DNA of 64,000 nucleotides from Fimenecus sp963590415 (lineage in GTDB: Bacteria; Bacillota; Clostridia; Oscillospirales; Acutalibacteraceae). Positions within the stretch are counted from its first letter, which is position 1. Every line of letters begins with the position of its first letter. The notes under the pieces are model-generated. The model did not search any database. It had not been told where the DNA came from and saw only the letters and a list, made by a program, of their open reading frames with translations. The position numbers and the translations under genes are program-made. Below are positions 1 to 7,030 of this stretch, one piece after another. The stretch spans positions 1-64,000 of the forward strand of contig CAVAPB010000003.1 of assembly GCA_963590415.1 (NCBI GenBank). Direction: 5' to 3'.

Positions 1-55
1 CTTTACAATGCAGTATTTAAATAATTAGAAATTATATAAACAATCCGCACATAAT

Positions 56-116
56 GAGCATGCAAAATAAAGTGTGTAAGTTAGAAAACAACTTTCACAC
101 TTTATTTTACATGCTC
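56..116. repeat. Long imperfect inverted repeat, probable terminator
   Basis: Arms GAGCATG (56-62) and CATGCTC (110-116) are followed after one mismatch by a perfect 13-bp pairing, AAAATAAAGTGTG (64-76) with CACACTTTATTTT (96-108). The loop is about 19 nt. It lies downstream of the lipoprotein gene and could stop transcription from either side. The length of the stem is more than a terminator needs, so a small palindromic repeat is an alternative. Confidence 0.5.
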
Positions 117-227
117 TAAATACTTCGTTATCGCAGCTCGGCAAATGAAACGGTGCTTTTTGTTTACTTCAGGCTGTACTTATACAGCCGCCGAAAACCA
201 ATCTGTTAAAATTGGAAATTGCACCGT

Positions 228-704
228 TTAATTGCTTTTACAGGTGTGTTCGGTTCCGTTTTTATAATATTCGCCGCACAGCTGGCACATAACATATTCC
301 CTGTGCTCCCATTCCTCCTGCGATATATGATTATCATACACTGACACACCCGGATTTTGCGGATCGTCGATTACCGTAGAAAACGATTCGCCGCAATACG
401 GGCATATCGCAAGCGTACTTTTTCCGCCCTCTGCCTGTGCGCAAGCCGCAACATGAGCGTTATATGCTTCGACATTGTCGCCCTCATATACCAAACCGCA
501 ATAAGGGCACTGCTTGCCGTTTACGCTTTCCTGTGCATCGGCGGTTACAACAGCATCGACAACAGCTACCGATGTACCGACCGTTGAAGCGCTTACCTTT
601 CCCGCTCCCGTTGTTGTCAGGTTTTTATCCGTTGTATTCCCGCATCCGGCAAATAAAAGAGCAACAGCCAGCACGGTAATAATAATTACATTCATTTTTT
701 TCAT
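228..704 (-). CDS. Exported zinc-ribbon lipoprotein
   Basis: A 158-residue protein with an N-terminal lipoprotein signal: a short charged start, a hydrophobic stretch and an F-A-G-C lipobox around residue 20. After a Thr/Val-rich linker come three CxxC knuckles (two CPYCG and one CQLCG followed by HTC), as in zinc-ribbon proteins. I infer a membrane-anchored, cell-surface protein that binds zinc; the partner is not known. The start chosen is the ATG at 704, eight bases after GAGGAG; an in-frame GTG at 713 overlaps that ribosome binding site and is unlikely. It has its own promoter and is separated from ychF by the tRNA-Arg terminator. No named family recognised. Confidence 0.75.
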   Translation of the reverse strand: MKKMNVIIITVLAVALLFAGCGNTTDKNLTTTGAGKVSASTVGTSVAVVDAVVTADAQESVNGKQCPYCGLVYEGDNVEAYNAHVAACAQAEGGKSTLAICPYCGESFSTVIDDPQNPGVSVYDNHISQEEWEHREYVMCQLCGEYYKNGTEHTCKSN

Positions 705-726
705 GTTAAACACTCCTCACGATTAT

Positions 727-755
727 ATTTAATCACTTGAAATTTTATATGTCAA
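727..755 (-). promoter_or_regulatory. Sigma-A-type promoter for the lipoprotein gene
   Basis: On the minus strand a perfect -35 TTGACA (750-755) is followed after 17 bases by TTAAAT (727-732) as -10. It lies about 25 bases before the start codon at 704. Confidence 0.5.
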
Positions 756-817
756 CAGAATTTGTGAAAAAACCGTATAATTTGAAAGAAAACGCTTCGC
801 ATTAAAATCATTTTATG

Positions 818-845
818 AAAAAAGACCAAGCCGTGCGACTTGGTC
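818..845 (-). terminator. Rho-independent terminator after tRNA-Arg
   Basis: GACCAAG pairs with CTTGGTC (824-830 and 839-845) and is followed on the minus strand by a run of six T. It ends the ychF/tRNA-Arg transcript. Confidence 0.85.
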
Positions 846-852
846 ATATAAT

Positions 853-929
853 TGGCGCGCCCGACTGGAGTCGAACCAGCGGCCTTCAGAGTCGGAGTCT
901 GACGCTCTATCCAACTGAGCTACGGGCGC
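853..929 (-). tRNA. tRNA-Arg (anticodon CCG)
   Basis: Full cloverleaf of 77 nt. The acceptor stem GCGCCCG pairs with CGGGCGC, followed by discriminator G and an encoded CCA. The anticodon loop is CTCCGAC (anticodon CCG, reads CGG). The T-arm is GCTGG-TTCGACT-CCAGT. The gene begins 17 bases after the ychF stop codon on the same strand, so it may be released from the ychF messenger by processing. Confidence 0.95.
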
Positions 930-945
930 CGATAATCAAATATTA

Positions 946-2040
946 TCAAACATTAAATCTGAAAAGGACAATATCTCCGTCCTGCATAATGTAATCCTTA
1001 CCCTCGGAGCGTATCTTGCCGTTTTCCTTTGCCGCCTGCATTGAGCCGAGCGCCATAAGGTCGTCAAACGACACTACCTCGGCACGGATAAAGCCTCTTT
1101 CAATATCGGAATGGATTTTTCCTGCGGCTTTCGGAGCTTTTGTGCCTTTCTTAATTGTCCACGCTCTTACCTCAGGTTTACCTGCTGTAAGGAACGACAT
1201 AAGTCCGAGCAAGTCGTATGAACGCTGTATGAGCAGGTCAAGCCCGCCCTTGTCAACGCCTATATCGGAAAGGAACATTTCCTTTTCTTCCTTGTCGAGA
1301 GAGGATATTTCAGCCTCAAGCTCGGCGCAAATGGGAAGCACCTCCGCCCCCTCTTTTGCGGCAAGCTCCCTTACCGCATTATAACGGGCATTGGTTTCAA
1401 TGTTGTTTTTGAAATCGTCCTCGCTCATATTGCAAGCGTAAATAACAGGCTTTGCCGAAAGCAAACCGATACCGGAAAGAATTTCTTTCTCCTCTTCGTC
1501 GGCTTCAACGGCTCTTGCATTCACGCCGCTGTCGAGTTCGGATTTAAGACGGTGAAGAAAATCGACTTCCTTTTGGAGCGACTTGTCGCCTTTAAGCTCC
1601 TTTTCAGCTTTTGCAATTCTTCTGTCAAGAATTTCCGCATCCGACAAAAGCAATTCAAGGTTTATGGTTTCAATATCCCTTGTCGGGTCTATCGAGCCCT
1701 CAACATGGATTATATCGTCGTTATCAAAGCATCTGACAACATGGACTATTGCGTCAACCTCACGGATATGCGAGAGGAACTTGTTTCCGAGTCCCTCCCC
1801 CTTTGACGCACCCTTTACAAGCCCCGCAATATCGACAAATTCTATTGAAGCGGGCGTAACCTTGTCGGGAGAGTACATCTCGGCAAGCTTGTCAAGCCTG
1901 TAATCGGGAACATCGACAACGCCGACATTCGGTTCTATTGTACAGAAAGCATAGTTTGCCGACTGCGCTCCCGCATTTGTAATTGCGTTGAAAAGCGTGC
2001 TTTTACCGACATTCGGCAAACCGACTATTCCTAATTTCAT
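946..2040 (-). CDS. ychF: Redox-regulated ATPase/GTPase YchF
   Basis: A 364-residue Obg-family P-loop NTPase of normal YchF length. The G1 motif GLPNVGKS is at residues 7-14 and the switch motif DIAGLVKG at about 70-77. A coiled-coil insertion lies near 130-160 and a C-terminal TGS-like domain ends the protein. YchF proteins associate with ribosomes and in known cases hydrolyse ATP; roles in stress response and translation are reported for the family. AAGGAA lies upstream of the ATG. tRNA-Arg follows immediately on the same strand. The gene looks intact and ordinary. Confidence 0.95.
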   Translation of the reverse strand: MKLGIVGLPNVGKSTLFNAITNAGAQSANYAFCTIEPNVGVVDVPDYRLDKLAEMYSPDKVTPASIEFVDIAGLVKGASKGEGLGNKFLSHIREVDAIVHVVRCFDNDDIIHVEGSIDPTRDIETINLELLLSDAEILDRRIAKAEKELKGDKSLQKEVDFLHRLKSELDSGVNARAVEADEEEKEILSGIGLLSAKPVIYACNMSEDDFKNNIETNARYNAVRELAAKEGAEVLPICAELEAEISSLDKEEKEMFLSDIGVDKGGLDLLIQRSYDLLGLMSFLTAGKPEVRAWTIKKGTKAPKAAGKIHSDIERGFIRAEVVSFDDLMALGSMQAAKENGKIRSEGKDYIMQDGDIVLFRFNV

Positions 2041-2101
2041 TTATTTCATTCCTTTGTTTTCATTTGGGCACAGAGTATTATACACTAATCTCTTTGTTTT
2101 T

Positions 2102-3343
2102 TCAATGCAATTCGTGAATAAACAGACCGCTTAAAAGCTTGGGCTCAAACCATGTCGATTTCGGCGGCATAATAAGTCCTGCATCCGCAATCGCCATCAG
2201 CTCGTCGAGCGTGGTCGGATACATTGAAAAAGCAAGCTTCATATCGCTGTTTGCACGCCTTTCAAGCTCTCCGAGACCTCTTATTCCGCCGACAAAGTCA
2301 ATTCTCTTATCGGTTCTCGGGTCGTCAATGCCGAGTATCGGAGAAATGAGATTATTCTGCAAAATCGAAACATCAAGACTGCCTACGGGGTCGTTTTTGT
2401 CAAAGGTTCCGTCCTTTGCTTTAAGGCAGTACCACTCATTGCCAAGGTACATACCGAATGTATGCTTCTTTTCGGGCTTGTATGCAGAAGCGCCGACCTT
2501 TTCGACTTCGAATTTTTCGGAAATTTTATCGATAAATTCTTCCTGCGTGTTACCGTTTAAGTCTGCAATTACTCTGTTATAGTCCATAATCGCAAGGTCG
2601 TCCGCACAGAAAACAACGCAGAGGAAGAAGTTGAACTCCTCGTCTCCCGTATAATCGGGGTTTGCCTCACGCCTTTTAATGCCGACTTTGACTGCGGAAG
2701 CCGCTCTGTGATGACCGTCCGCAATATACAAAGACGGAATTTTTGCAAACTCGTCCGTAATTTTTGCGATAACATTATCGTCGTCGATTACCCAAACCGT
2801 CTGACGAACTCCGTCAGAGACAAAATCATATTCCGCTTCATGAGACGCTTTCCACTCGGAAAGCGTTTCGGTTACGGCGTCGTTTTTACGGTGTGCCAGG
2901 AATATTGGTCCCGTGTTTGAGTCAAGTGTATCTACATGATGAATTCTGTCCGCCTCTTTGTCGGCTCTTGTGAGTTCGTGCTTTTTAATTATATTGTTCA
3001 TATAATCGTCAATTGAAGCGCAACCGACTATGCCCGTCTGCACCTTGCCCTCTCGGGTCTGCTCATAGATATAAAGGCAGGACTTTTCGTCCTTTTTGAG
3101 AATTCCGTCCGATACAAGCGACGATAAATTCTGCTTAGCCTTTTCATAGACTTCCTCGCTGTATATGTAAGTGTCCTCTGGAAGGTCTATTTCCGCCTTA
3201 TCCACATGGAGAAACGAATAGGGAGTGCCCTTGACCATATGACGGGCTTCCTGTGAATTCATAACATCATAAGGCAAAGCGGCTACCCTACTTGCGTATT
3301 CCTTTTTCGGTCTGATTGCTTTGAAAGGTCTTAAAACTGACAT
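2102..3343 (-). CDS. DUF1015 family protein
   Basis: A 413-residue soluble protein with the typical opening of DUF1015 (LRPFKAIRP, ALPYDV) and the conserved IADGHHR segment near residue 213. The molecular function is not established; members are often found near serine biosynthesis or cell-envelope genes. The start overlaps the end of the VanZ gene by 13 bases and GAGAGGA lies in front of the ATG, so it is the last gene of the operon that begins with the solute-binding protein. Confidence 0.85.
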   Translation of the reverse strand: MSVLRPFKAIRPKKEYASRVAALPYDVMNSQEARHMVKGTPYSFLHVDKAEIDLPEDTYIYSEEVYEKAKQNLSSLVSDGILKKDEKSCLYIYEQTREGKVQTGIVGCASIDDYMNNIIKKHELTRADKEADRIHHVDTLDSNTGPIFLAHRKNDAVTETLSEWKASHEAEYDFVSDGVRQTVWVIDDDNVIAKITDEFAKIPSLYIADGHHRAASAVKVGIKRREANPDYTGDEEFNFFLCVVFCADDLAIMDYNRVIADLNGNTQEEFIDKISEKFEVEKVGASAYKPEKKHTFGMYLGNEWYCLKAKDGTFDKNDPVGSLDVSILQNNLISPILGIDDPRTDKRIDFVGGIRGLGELERRANSDMKLAFSMYPTTLDELMAIADAGLIMPPKSTWFEPKLLSGLFIHELH

Positions 3344-3789
3344 ATTTTTCCTCTCTTGTTACAGTATTTTTTATATAATAAATAAACGATTGACAAAAAG
3401 ACTATGCATGCGGCAGCTCCGCCCGAATCTATGAGCACATCACGGAACCTGCACGCCCTGCCGTCAACAAATATCTGATGAATTTCATCCGTTGCGGCAT
3501 ACAGCACGGTCAATATAAACGATAAAAGCGGCTTGAATTTCGAAGTTGTGGCGCCGAGTGCCAGATTAAACAGCAGGCACAGTCCGCAAAACTCAAGAGC
3601 GTGCGCCGTTTTCCTTATAAAATGTGAGCTGAGCCTTATGCCGAACATGTCATATATCCATTTGATACAAGTGTCCGATGACTCGGATGACCTTACCGCG
3701 GGCTGAGCGGAAAGCATAAATATCGTTATCATACATGCGGCAACGCACAGCCACGCAACCGCTGTCAGAATTTTCCGTTTTCTGCTCAT
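3331..3789 (-). CDS. VanZ family membrane protein
   Basis: A 152-residue integral membrane protein with an N-terminal transmembrane segment, an extracellular-looking SSESSD region and further hydrophobic segments around residues 65-85, 90-100 and 125-145. The motif TDEIHQIFVDGRACRFRDVLID is the family hallmark (D-E-x-x-Q...R...D-x-x-x-D). VanZ-like proteins occur widely in Firmicutes and mostly have no proven role; the name comes from teicoplanin resistance. ATGA overlap with the preceding binding-protein gene indicates translational coupling. No other resistance gene is nearby. Confidence 0.85.
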   Translation of the reverse strand: MSRKRKILTAVAWLCVAACMITIFMLSAQPAVRSSESSDTCIKWIYDMFGIRLSSHFIRKTAHALEFCGLCLLFNLALGATTSKFKPLLSFILTVLYAATDEIHQIFVDGRACRFRDVLIDSGGAAACIVFLSIVYLLYKKYCNKRGKICQF

Positions 3790-5375
3790 TTCTTCACCGC
3801 ATTTATAAAATACATAATGTCGCCCGACGGGTAGAAATATATGCCGTCAACATCCTTGCTCTCGATAAAATAGCTGTATTCGTATATAACCGGAAGCATA
3901 ACGGCTTCGTCTGTGAGAACGCTTTCGGCGTTTTTGCAGCTTTCCAAAAGCCGTGAATTATCCTTTGACGACTCACGCACCTGCTGCAAAGCGGCTTCAA
4001 AGCGGTCGGAAGTATAATTGAACTTTGTGTTGTTGCTGAAGCTTTCCAAAAATTCGTTTGTATTGACGGTGTTTGCCGTGAACGGATAGAAAACTACCGA
4101 ATAATTGCCCGAAATCACCGTGGAATCAAGCTCGTCGCCCGTAACAACCGTTACGGTAACCGCAAATTTAACGCCAAGCGTTTTTTGCCATACCTGTACA
4201 ATCTGCTTGACAAAGGTTTCATATTCCTCGGTGCATTTAATTTCAAGCTCAACGCTTGACGAGCCCGTTTCAAGCAAGCCCTGCTCAAAGTAGTCCTTTG
4301 CCTTTGCCGAGTCAAAACCGTAAACAGACCCTGTCGAGTCGGACGGTGTATATTGAACCGAACCTACCTTACAGTAAGGCGGAACAAAGCTGACCGCAGG
4401 CTTGATATTCTCGGAAATTGCGCCTGCAAGTGATAAATCAGCCGAATATGCGAGTGCAAGGCGTACATTTTTGTTTGCAAGATACTTGTCTGTCTGGTTA
4501 AACACAAATGAATATACCGTGTTTTCAACGCTCTGCGTGCTGAAATCGGATTTATCCGTTATGCGGGAATAGTTGAGGTTATTAAGATACGCAACATCGT
4601 ATGTATTGTTGTTCATTTTGTCCGCAACGGCGTCACGGCTTGTGTTGACATAGAAGGTTACCGATGACGGCATAACCTTGTTTTCGCCGTTATAGTCGTT
4701 ATTGCGGTCAATCCTTACAGATGTGCCGTCAATCCATTTGCCGACATTGAACGGACCGTTGCAAAGGGAATACTTGGCGTCAAGCCCGTATTTACCGCCC
4801 GTAAGCTCATAAAATTCCCTGTCGCACGGCACTGCGCCCGCCGTGGTAAGGTTGTAAAGTAAATTGTCATCCTTTGAATTAAGCGTGATTGAAAAGGTGT
4901 AATTGTCATCTGCGATGTACGAAGCGACAGAGGAAAAAAGTGAGGCATACGGCGAATTTATGGCAGGGTCGAAAATCCTGTCAAAGGCAAAGGCAAAGTC
5001 CTCGGCGTAAACATTTATGTCAAAAGTATCCGCATAATTTTCACCCAAAACAGTCTTATGACCCGAGAAAAGCGCCCAATGAGCGTCCTGACGAAGCTTA
5101 AAAACATAGCTCAATCCGTCATCCGACACGGTGTAGCTCTCGCACACGCCGTTTTCGATTTCTCCGTCGCTTCCCATTCTGAAAAGTCCCTCATAACAGT
5201 TGAGGACTATCATTTTTTCGCTGTCGGTCTTTGCAATCTGCGGGTCAAGGCTTGTGGGTTCGCCGATAATCGGCACGACAAAGGATTTGTTCGCCTTTCC
5301 CTTTCCGAAGCAACCGCAAAGTGAAAGCATTATTAAAATTAACGCCGTAATCACGGCAACTGATTTCTTGAACAT
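3786..5375 (-). CDS. Peptide/nickel-type ABC transporter substrate-binding lipoprotein
   Basis: A 529-residue family 5 extracellular solute-binding protein. The signal peptide ends in a lipobox (L-S-L-C) near residue 21, followed by IGEPTSLDPQ, the opening typical of OppA-like proteins, and the AEDFAFAFDRIFDP region near residue 123. It should sit on the outer face of the membrane and deliver peptides to an ABC permease. No permease or ATPase genes are next to it, so it is an orphan binding protein here; the downstream genes are VanZ and DUF1015. GGAG precedes the ATG by five bases. Confidence 0.85.
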   Translation of the reverse strand: MFKKSVAVITALILIMLSLCGCFGKGKANKSFVVPIIGEPTSLDPQIAKTDSEKMIVLNCYEGLFRMGSDGEIENGVCESYTVSDDGLSYVFKLRQDAHWALFSGHKTVLGENYADTFDINVYAEDFAFAFDRIFDPAINSPYASLFSSVASYIADDNYTFSITLNSKDDNLLYNLTTAGAVPCDREFYELTGGKYGLDAKYSLCNGPFNVGKWIDGTSVRIDRNNDYNGENKVMPSSVTFYVNTSRDAVADKMNNNTYDVAYLNNLNYSRITDKSDFSTQSVENTVYSFVFNQTDKYLANKNVRLALAYSADLSLAGAISENIKPAVSFVPPYCKVGSVQYTPSDSTGSVYGFDSAKAKDYFEQGLLETGSSSVELEIKCTEEYETFVKQIVQVWQKTLGVKFAVTVTVVTGDELDSTVISGNYSVVFYPFTANTVNTNEFLESFSNNTKFNYTSDRFEAALQQVRESSKDNSRLLESCKNAESVLTDEAVMLPVIYEYSYFIESKDVDGIYFYPSGDIMYFINAVKK

Positions 5376-5509
5376 ATAAACTCCGATATTTTTATCCGAA
5401 AAGTCTGATTTTTACTGCTGTTTTTTAGATATTATACAACAAAAATTTATTCATTGCAATTCACTCTTGATTTTTTTCCGACTATCGTTTATAATATCAC
5501 AGGTAACAC

Positions 5510-5602
5510 GGAGAGTTGTCCGAGCTGGTCGAAGGAGCACGATTGGAAATCGTGTAAACCGCCAAAACGGTTTCGAGGGTTCGAATCCCTTGCTCTCCGC
5601 CA
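5510..5602 (+). tRNA. tRNA-Ser (anticodon GGA)
   Basis: A 93-nt class II tRNA with a long variable arm. The acceptor GGAGAGT pairs with GCTCTCC, followed by discriminator G and encoded CCA. The anticodon loop TTGGAAA gives GGA (reads UCC/UCU). T-arm: GAGGG-TTCGAAT-CCCTT. It is followed by a terminator and then by repeats that carry copies of its own 3' end. Confidence 0.95.
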
Positions 5603-5604
5603 GA

Positions 5605-5642
5605 AAATAAAGGGTATAGCATTTGCTATGCCCTTTATTTTT
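5605..5642 (+). terminator. Terminator after tRNA-Ser
   Basis: AAAGGGTATAGC pairs with GCTATGCCCTTT around an ATTT loop, followed by ATTTTTT. Copies or near-copies of this hairpin recur after the downstream repeat units. Confidence 0.9.
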
Positions 5643-5653
5643 TGTTGATAAAA

Positions 5654-5780
5654 CAGCAAGGGATTCGAACCCTAAAATCTTTTGCAAGGCGAAGCCTTGT
5701 CAAAAGAAGTCTATAATAGGACAGTTTGCGAAGCAAACTTACAGGCGAGCGAAGCGAGCCGAGTCCCTTGCTCTCCGCCA
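5654..5780 (+). repeat. tRNA-Ser-tail repeat, unit S1
   Basis: A roughly 127-bp structured unit. Its left end is an inverted copy of the tRNA-Ser T-arm (GCAAGGGATTCGAACCCT). Its right end is a direct copy of the tRNA 3' tail (TCCCTTGCTCTCCGCCA). Between them are hairpins with GAA loops: CAAGGC-GAA-GCCTTG inside CTTTTG/CAAAAG, then GTTTGC-GAA-GCAAAC, then a GGCGAGCGAAGCGAGCC segment. The two ends are complementary, so the whole unit can fold into a closed multi-arm structure. No convincing protein is encoded. Confidence 0.85.
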
Positions 5781-5781
5781 G

Positions 5782-5824
5782 AAAATAGCGGTATAGTGTG
5801 TATACACTGTACCGTTATTTTTTT
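5782..5824 (+). terminator. Terminator-like hairpin after repeat S1
   Basis: AAATAGCGGTATAGTGT pairs with ACACTGTACCGTTATTT, followed by T residues. It has the same position and form as the terminator after tRNA-Ser but a different stem sequence. Confidence 0.7.
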
Positions 5825-5830
5825 GTGAAT

Positions 5831-5960
5831 TGTCAGGGGGATTCAAACCCTAAAATCTTTTGCAAGGCGAAGCCTTGTCAAAAGGAATCTATAATAGGAC
5901 AGTTTGCGAAGCAAACTTACAGGCGAGCAAAGCGAGCCGAGTCCCTTGCTCTCCGCCGGG
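5831..5960 (+). repeat. tRNA-Ser-tail repeat, unit S2
   Basis: Second unit, nearly identical to S1 through the hairpins. The left T-arm copy is slightly degenerate (GGGGGATTCAAACCCT). The right end again reads TCCCTTGCTCTCCGCC, but the CCA is replaced by CGG. It continues into the left half of a terminator hairpin (AAATAAAGGGTATAGCATT) that is interrupted by the NUDIX cassette. Confidence 0.85.
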
Positions 5961-6042
5961 AAATAAAGGGTATAGCATTCGGCAACGCCGCATAAGGCTG
6001 TTTTTAAGTAAGTTTACGGTGCTTCCTCATTTAATCCAATCA

Positions 6043-6483
6043 TTACTTAACATTCAAACGACAATTAAGCTCATAAAGAGCTGTACGGTTTGAATCCCAT
6101 TTGAGTTTCTCGGTTGCTTCATCATAAGACAACCAAACACACTCTGTATGTTCGTTGGACAATTTAATATTTTCTTTACACTCAAAGCCAAAGGTAAATT
6201 CGGGAATTACATAAGTGTTTTTATCCCAAGACTGCCGACACCTTTCGGATATAACGACATTGGGAATATAAGATAGACTTTTCAGTTCCACCCATTTATC
6301 CGACTGCACGCCGCCTTCTTCTAAGGTTTCTCTTTTTGCGGATTCCAAAGGCGTTTCATTATCTTCACCACCTCCGGCAATAAATTGCCATTGGTCGCAG
6401 TCCGCACGGTGAAATACACAATAGACGGGCGAGCCGTCAATAATTCGATATGGTATTGCAAGTATTTGAAACGCTGCTCGCAT
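6043..6483 (-). CDS. NUDIX hydrolase
   Basis: A 146-residue single-domain NUDIX protein. The box is complete: G-x5-E-x7-REtLEEgGV, within residues 37-59. Such enzymes cleave nucleoside diphosphates linked to another group; the closest general type is the dATP/dihydroneopterin triphosphate pyrophosphohydrolase group, but the substrate is not readable. The ATG at 6483 is used because AGGAGG lies eight bases upstream; an in-frame GTG at 6492 sits on that site. It is a lone gene inside the cassette between tRNA-Ser repeats S2 and S3. Confidence 0.85.
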   Translation of the reverse strand: MRAAFQILAIPYRIIDGSPVYCVFHRADCDQWQFIAGGGEDNETPLESAKRETLEEGGVQSDKWVELKSLSYIPNVVISERCRQSWDKNTYVIPEFTFGFECKENIKLSNEHTECVWLSYDEATEKLKWDSNRTALYELNCRLNVK

Positions 6484-6646
6484 TATATCCACCTCCTAAA
6501 GCCCAAAAATTATAACATATAATTGTGAATTTTTCCATGTTTTCGCCAAATCCAATTCCTATCGCCTTTTCTTCTTCAGTTGTGTCTACATTGCAGCAGG
6601 AAATTATCAAGATGACGAATGTGCGATTTTATTTTTGAACATAAAG

Positions 6647-6688
6647 AAAGACAGCGTAAAAAGAATTTCTGCCTTCTACGCTGTCTTT
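6647..6688. terminator. Bidirectional terminator hairpin inside the NUDIX cassette
   Basis: AAAGACAGCGTA pairs with TACGCTGTCTTT around a loop of about 18 nt, with A/T-rich flanks on both sides. Confidence 0.6.
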
Positions 6689-6790
6689 TGTGCCTTTACA
6701 ACGCCAATAAAGTTGTATTTTGATGTGTTTTCAGATTACGTCCTTATGTGGTGTTAGCATTTGCTGTACCCTTTATTTTTTGTTGATAAA

Positions 6791-6957
6791 ACAGCAAGGA
6801 ATTCGAACCCTATAATCTTTTGCAAGACGAAGTCTTGTCAAAAGGAATCTATAATAGGACAGTTTGCGAAGCAAACTTACAGGCGAACGAAGCGAGCCGA
6901 GTCCCTTGCTCTCCGCCGGGAAATAAAGGGTATAGCATTTGCTATGCCCTGCATTTT
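6791..6957 (+). repeat. tRNA-Ser-tail repeat, unit S3, with terminator
   Basis: Third unit with the same order: inverted T-arm copy (GCAAGGAATTCGAACCC), hairpins (CAAGAC-GAA-GTCTTG shows a compensated C-to-T/G-to-A pair change relative to S1), and tail copy TCCCTTGCTCTCCGCC ending at about 6917. The hairpin GGGTATAGC-ATTT-GCTATGCCC follows at about 6928-6949. The paired change in the first hairpin suggests that the fold, not just the sequence, is kept. Confidence 0.85.
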
Positions 6958-7030
6958 TTATAAGATGCCTTCCTATCCGCAAAAAAGCGTCCTTACGGGC
7001 GCTTTTTTCAATTTACAATTCTATTTTAGT

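Larger units (their letters stand above)
5973..6761. mobile_element. Putative cassette carrying a NUDIX gene, inserted in the tRNA-Ser repeat array
   Basis: The terminator hairpin after S2 is cut in its loop. Its left arm ends at TAGCATT (5973-5979) and the matching right arm resumes at TAGCATT (6755-6761). The inserted segment has near-terminal inverted repeats AACGCCGCATAAGG (5984-5997) and CCTTATGTGGTGTT (6742-6755), 12 of 14 matching. This looks like a small transposition product with a 7-bp target duplication and one gene as cargo. No transposase is encoded, so movement would need help from outside. Confidence 0.5.
6484..7030. other. Intergenic stretch: end of NUDIX cassette and repeat S3
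   Basis: This 547-bp stretch holds no convincing gene. It contains the NUDIX upstream region, a hairpin at 6647-6688, the right end of the cassette (to 6755), the resumed terminator arm (6756-6780), repeat S3 and its terminator. The last 60 bases have GGGCGC/GCGCC-type short inverted sequences (AGCGTCCTTACGGGCGCTTTTTT) that could terminate transcription on the plus strand. Confidence 0.6.

Noticed and set aside
5798..6093. Open frames in the tRNA-Ser repeats (reading AESLALRREIKGIAF)
   Set aside because: The reading is that of hairpins and the tRNA tail. The same peptide recurs wherever the repeat occurs.
6484..6646. A minus-strand frame upstream of the NUDIX gene (contains DTTEEEKAIGIGFGEN)
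   Set aside because: No convincing start or ribosome site, and it runs into the NUDIX gene in another frame. It may be a gene remnant but cannot be supported.
5654..6957. CRISPR array
   Set aside because: Repeats are too long, too few and not separated by uniform unique spacers; no cas genes apart from a Cas4-like domain in an unrelated gene.
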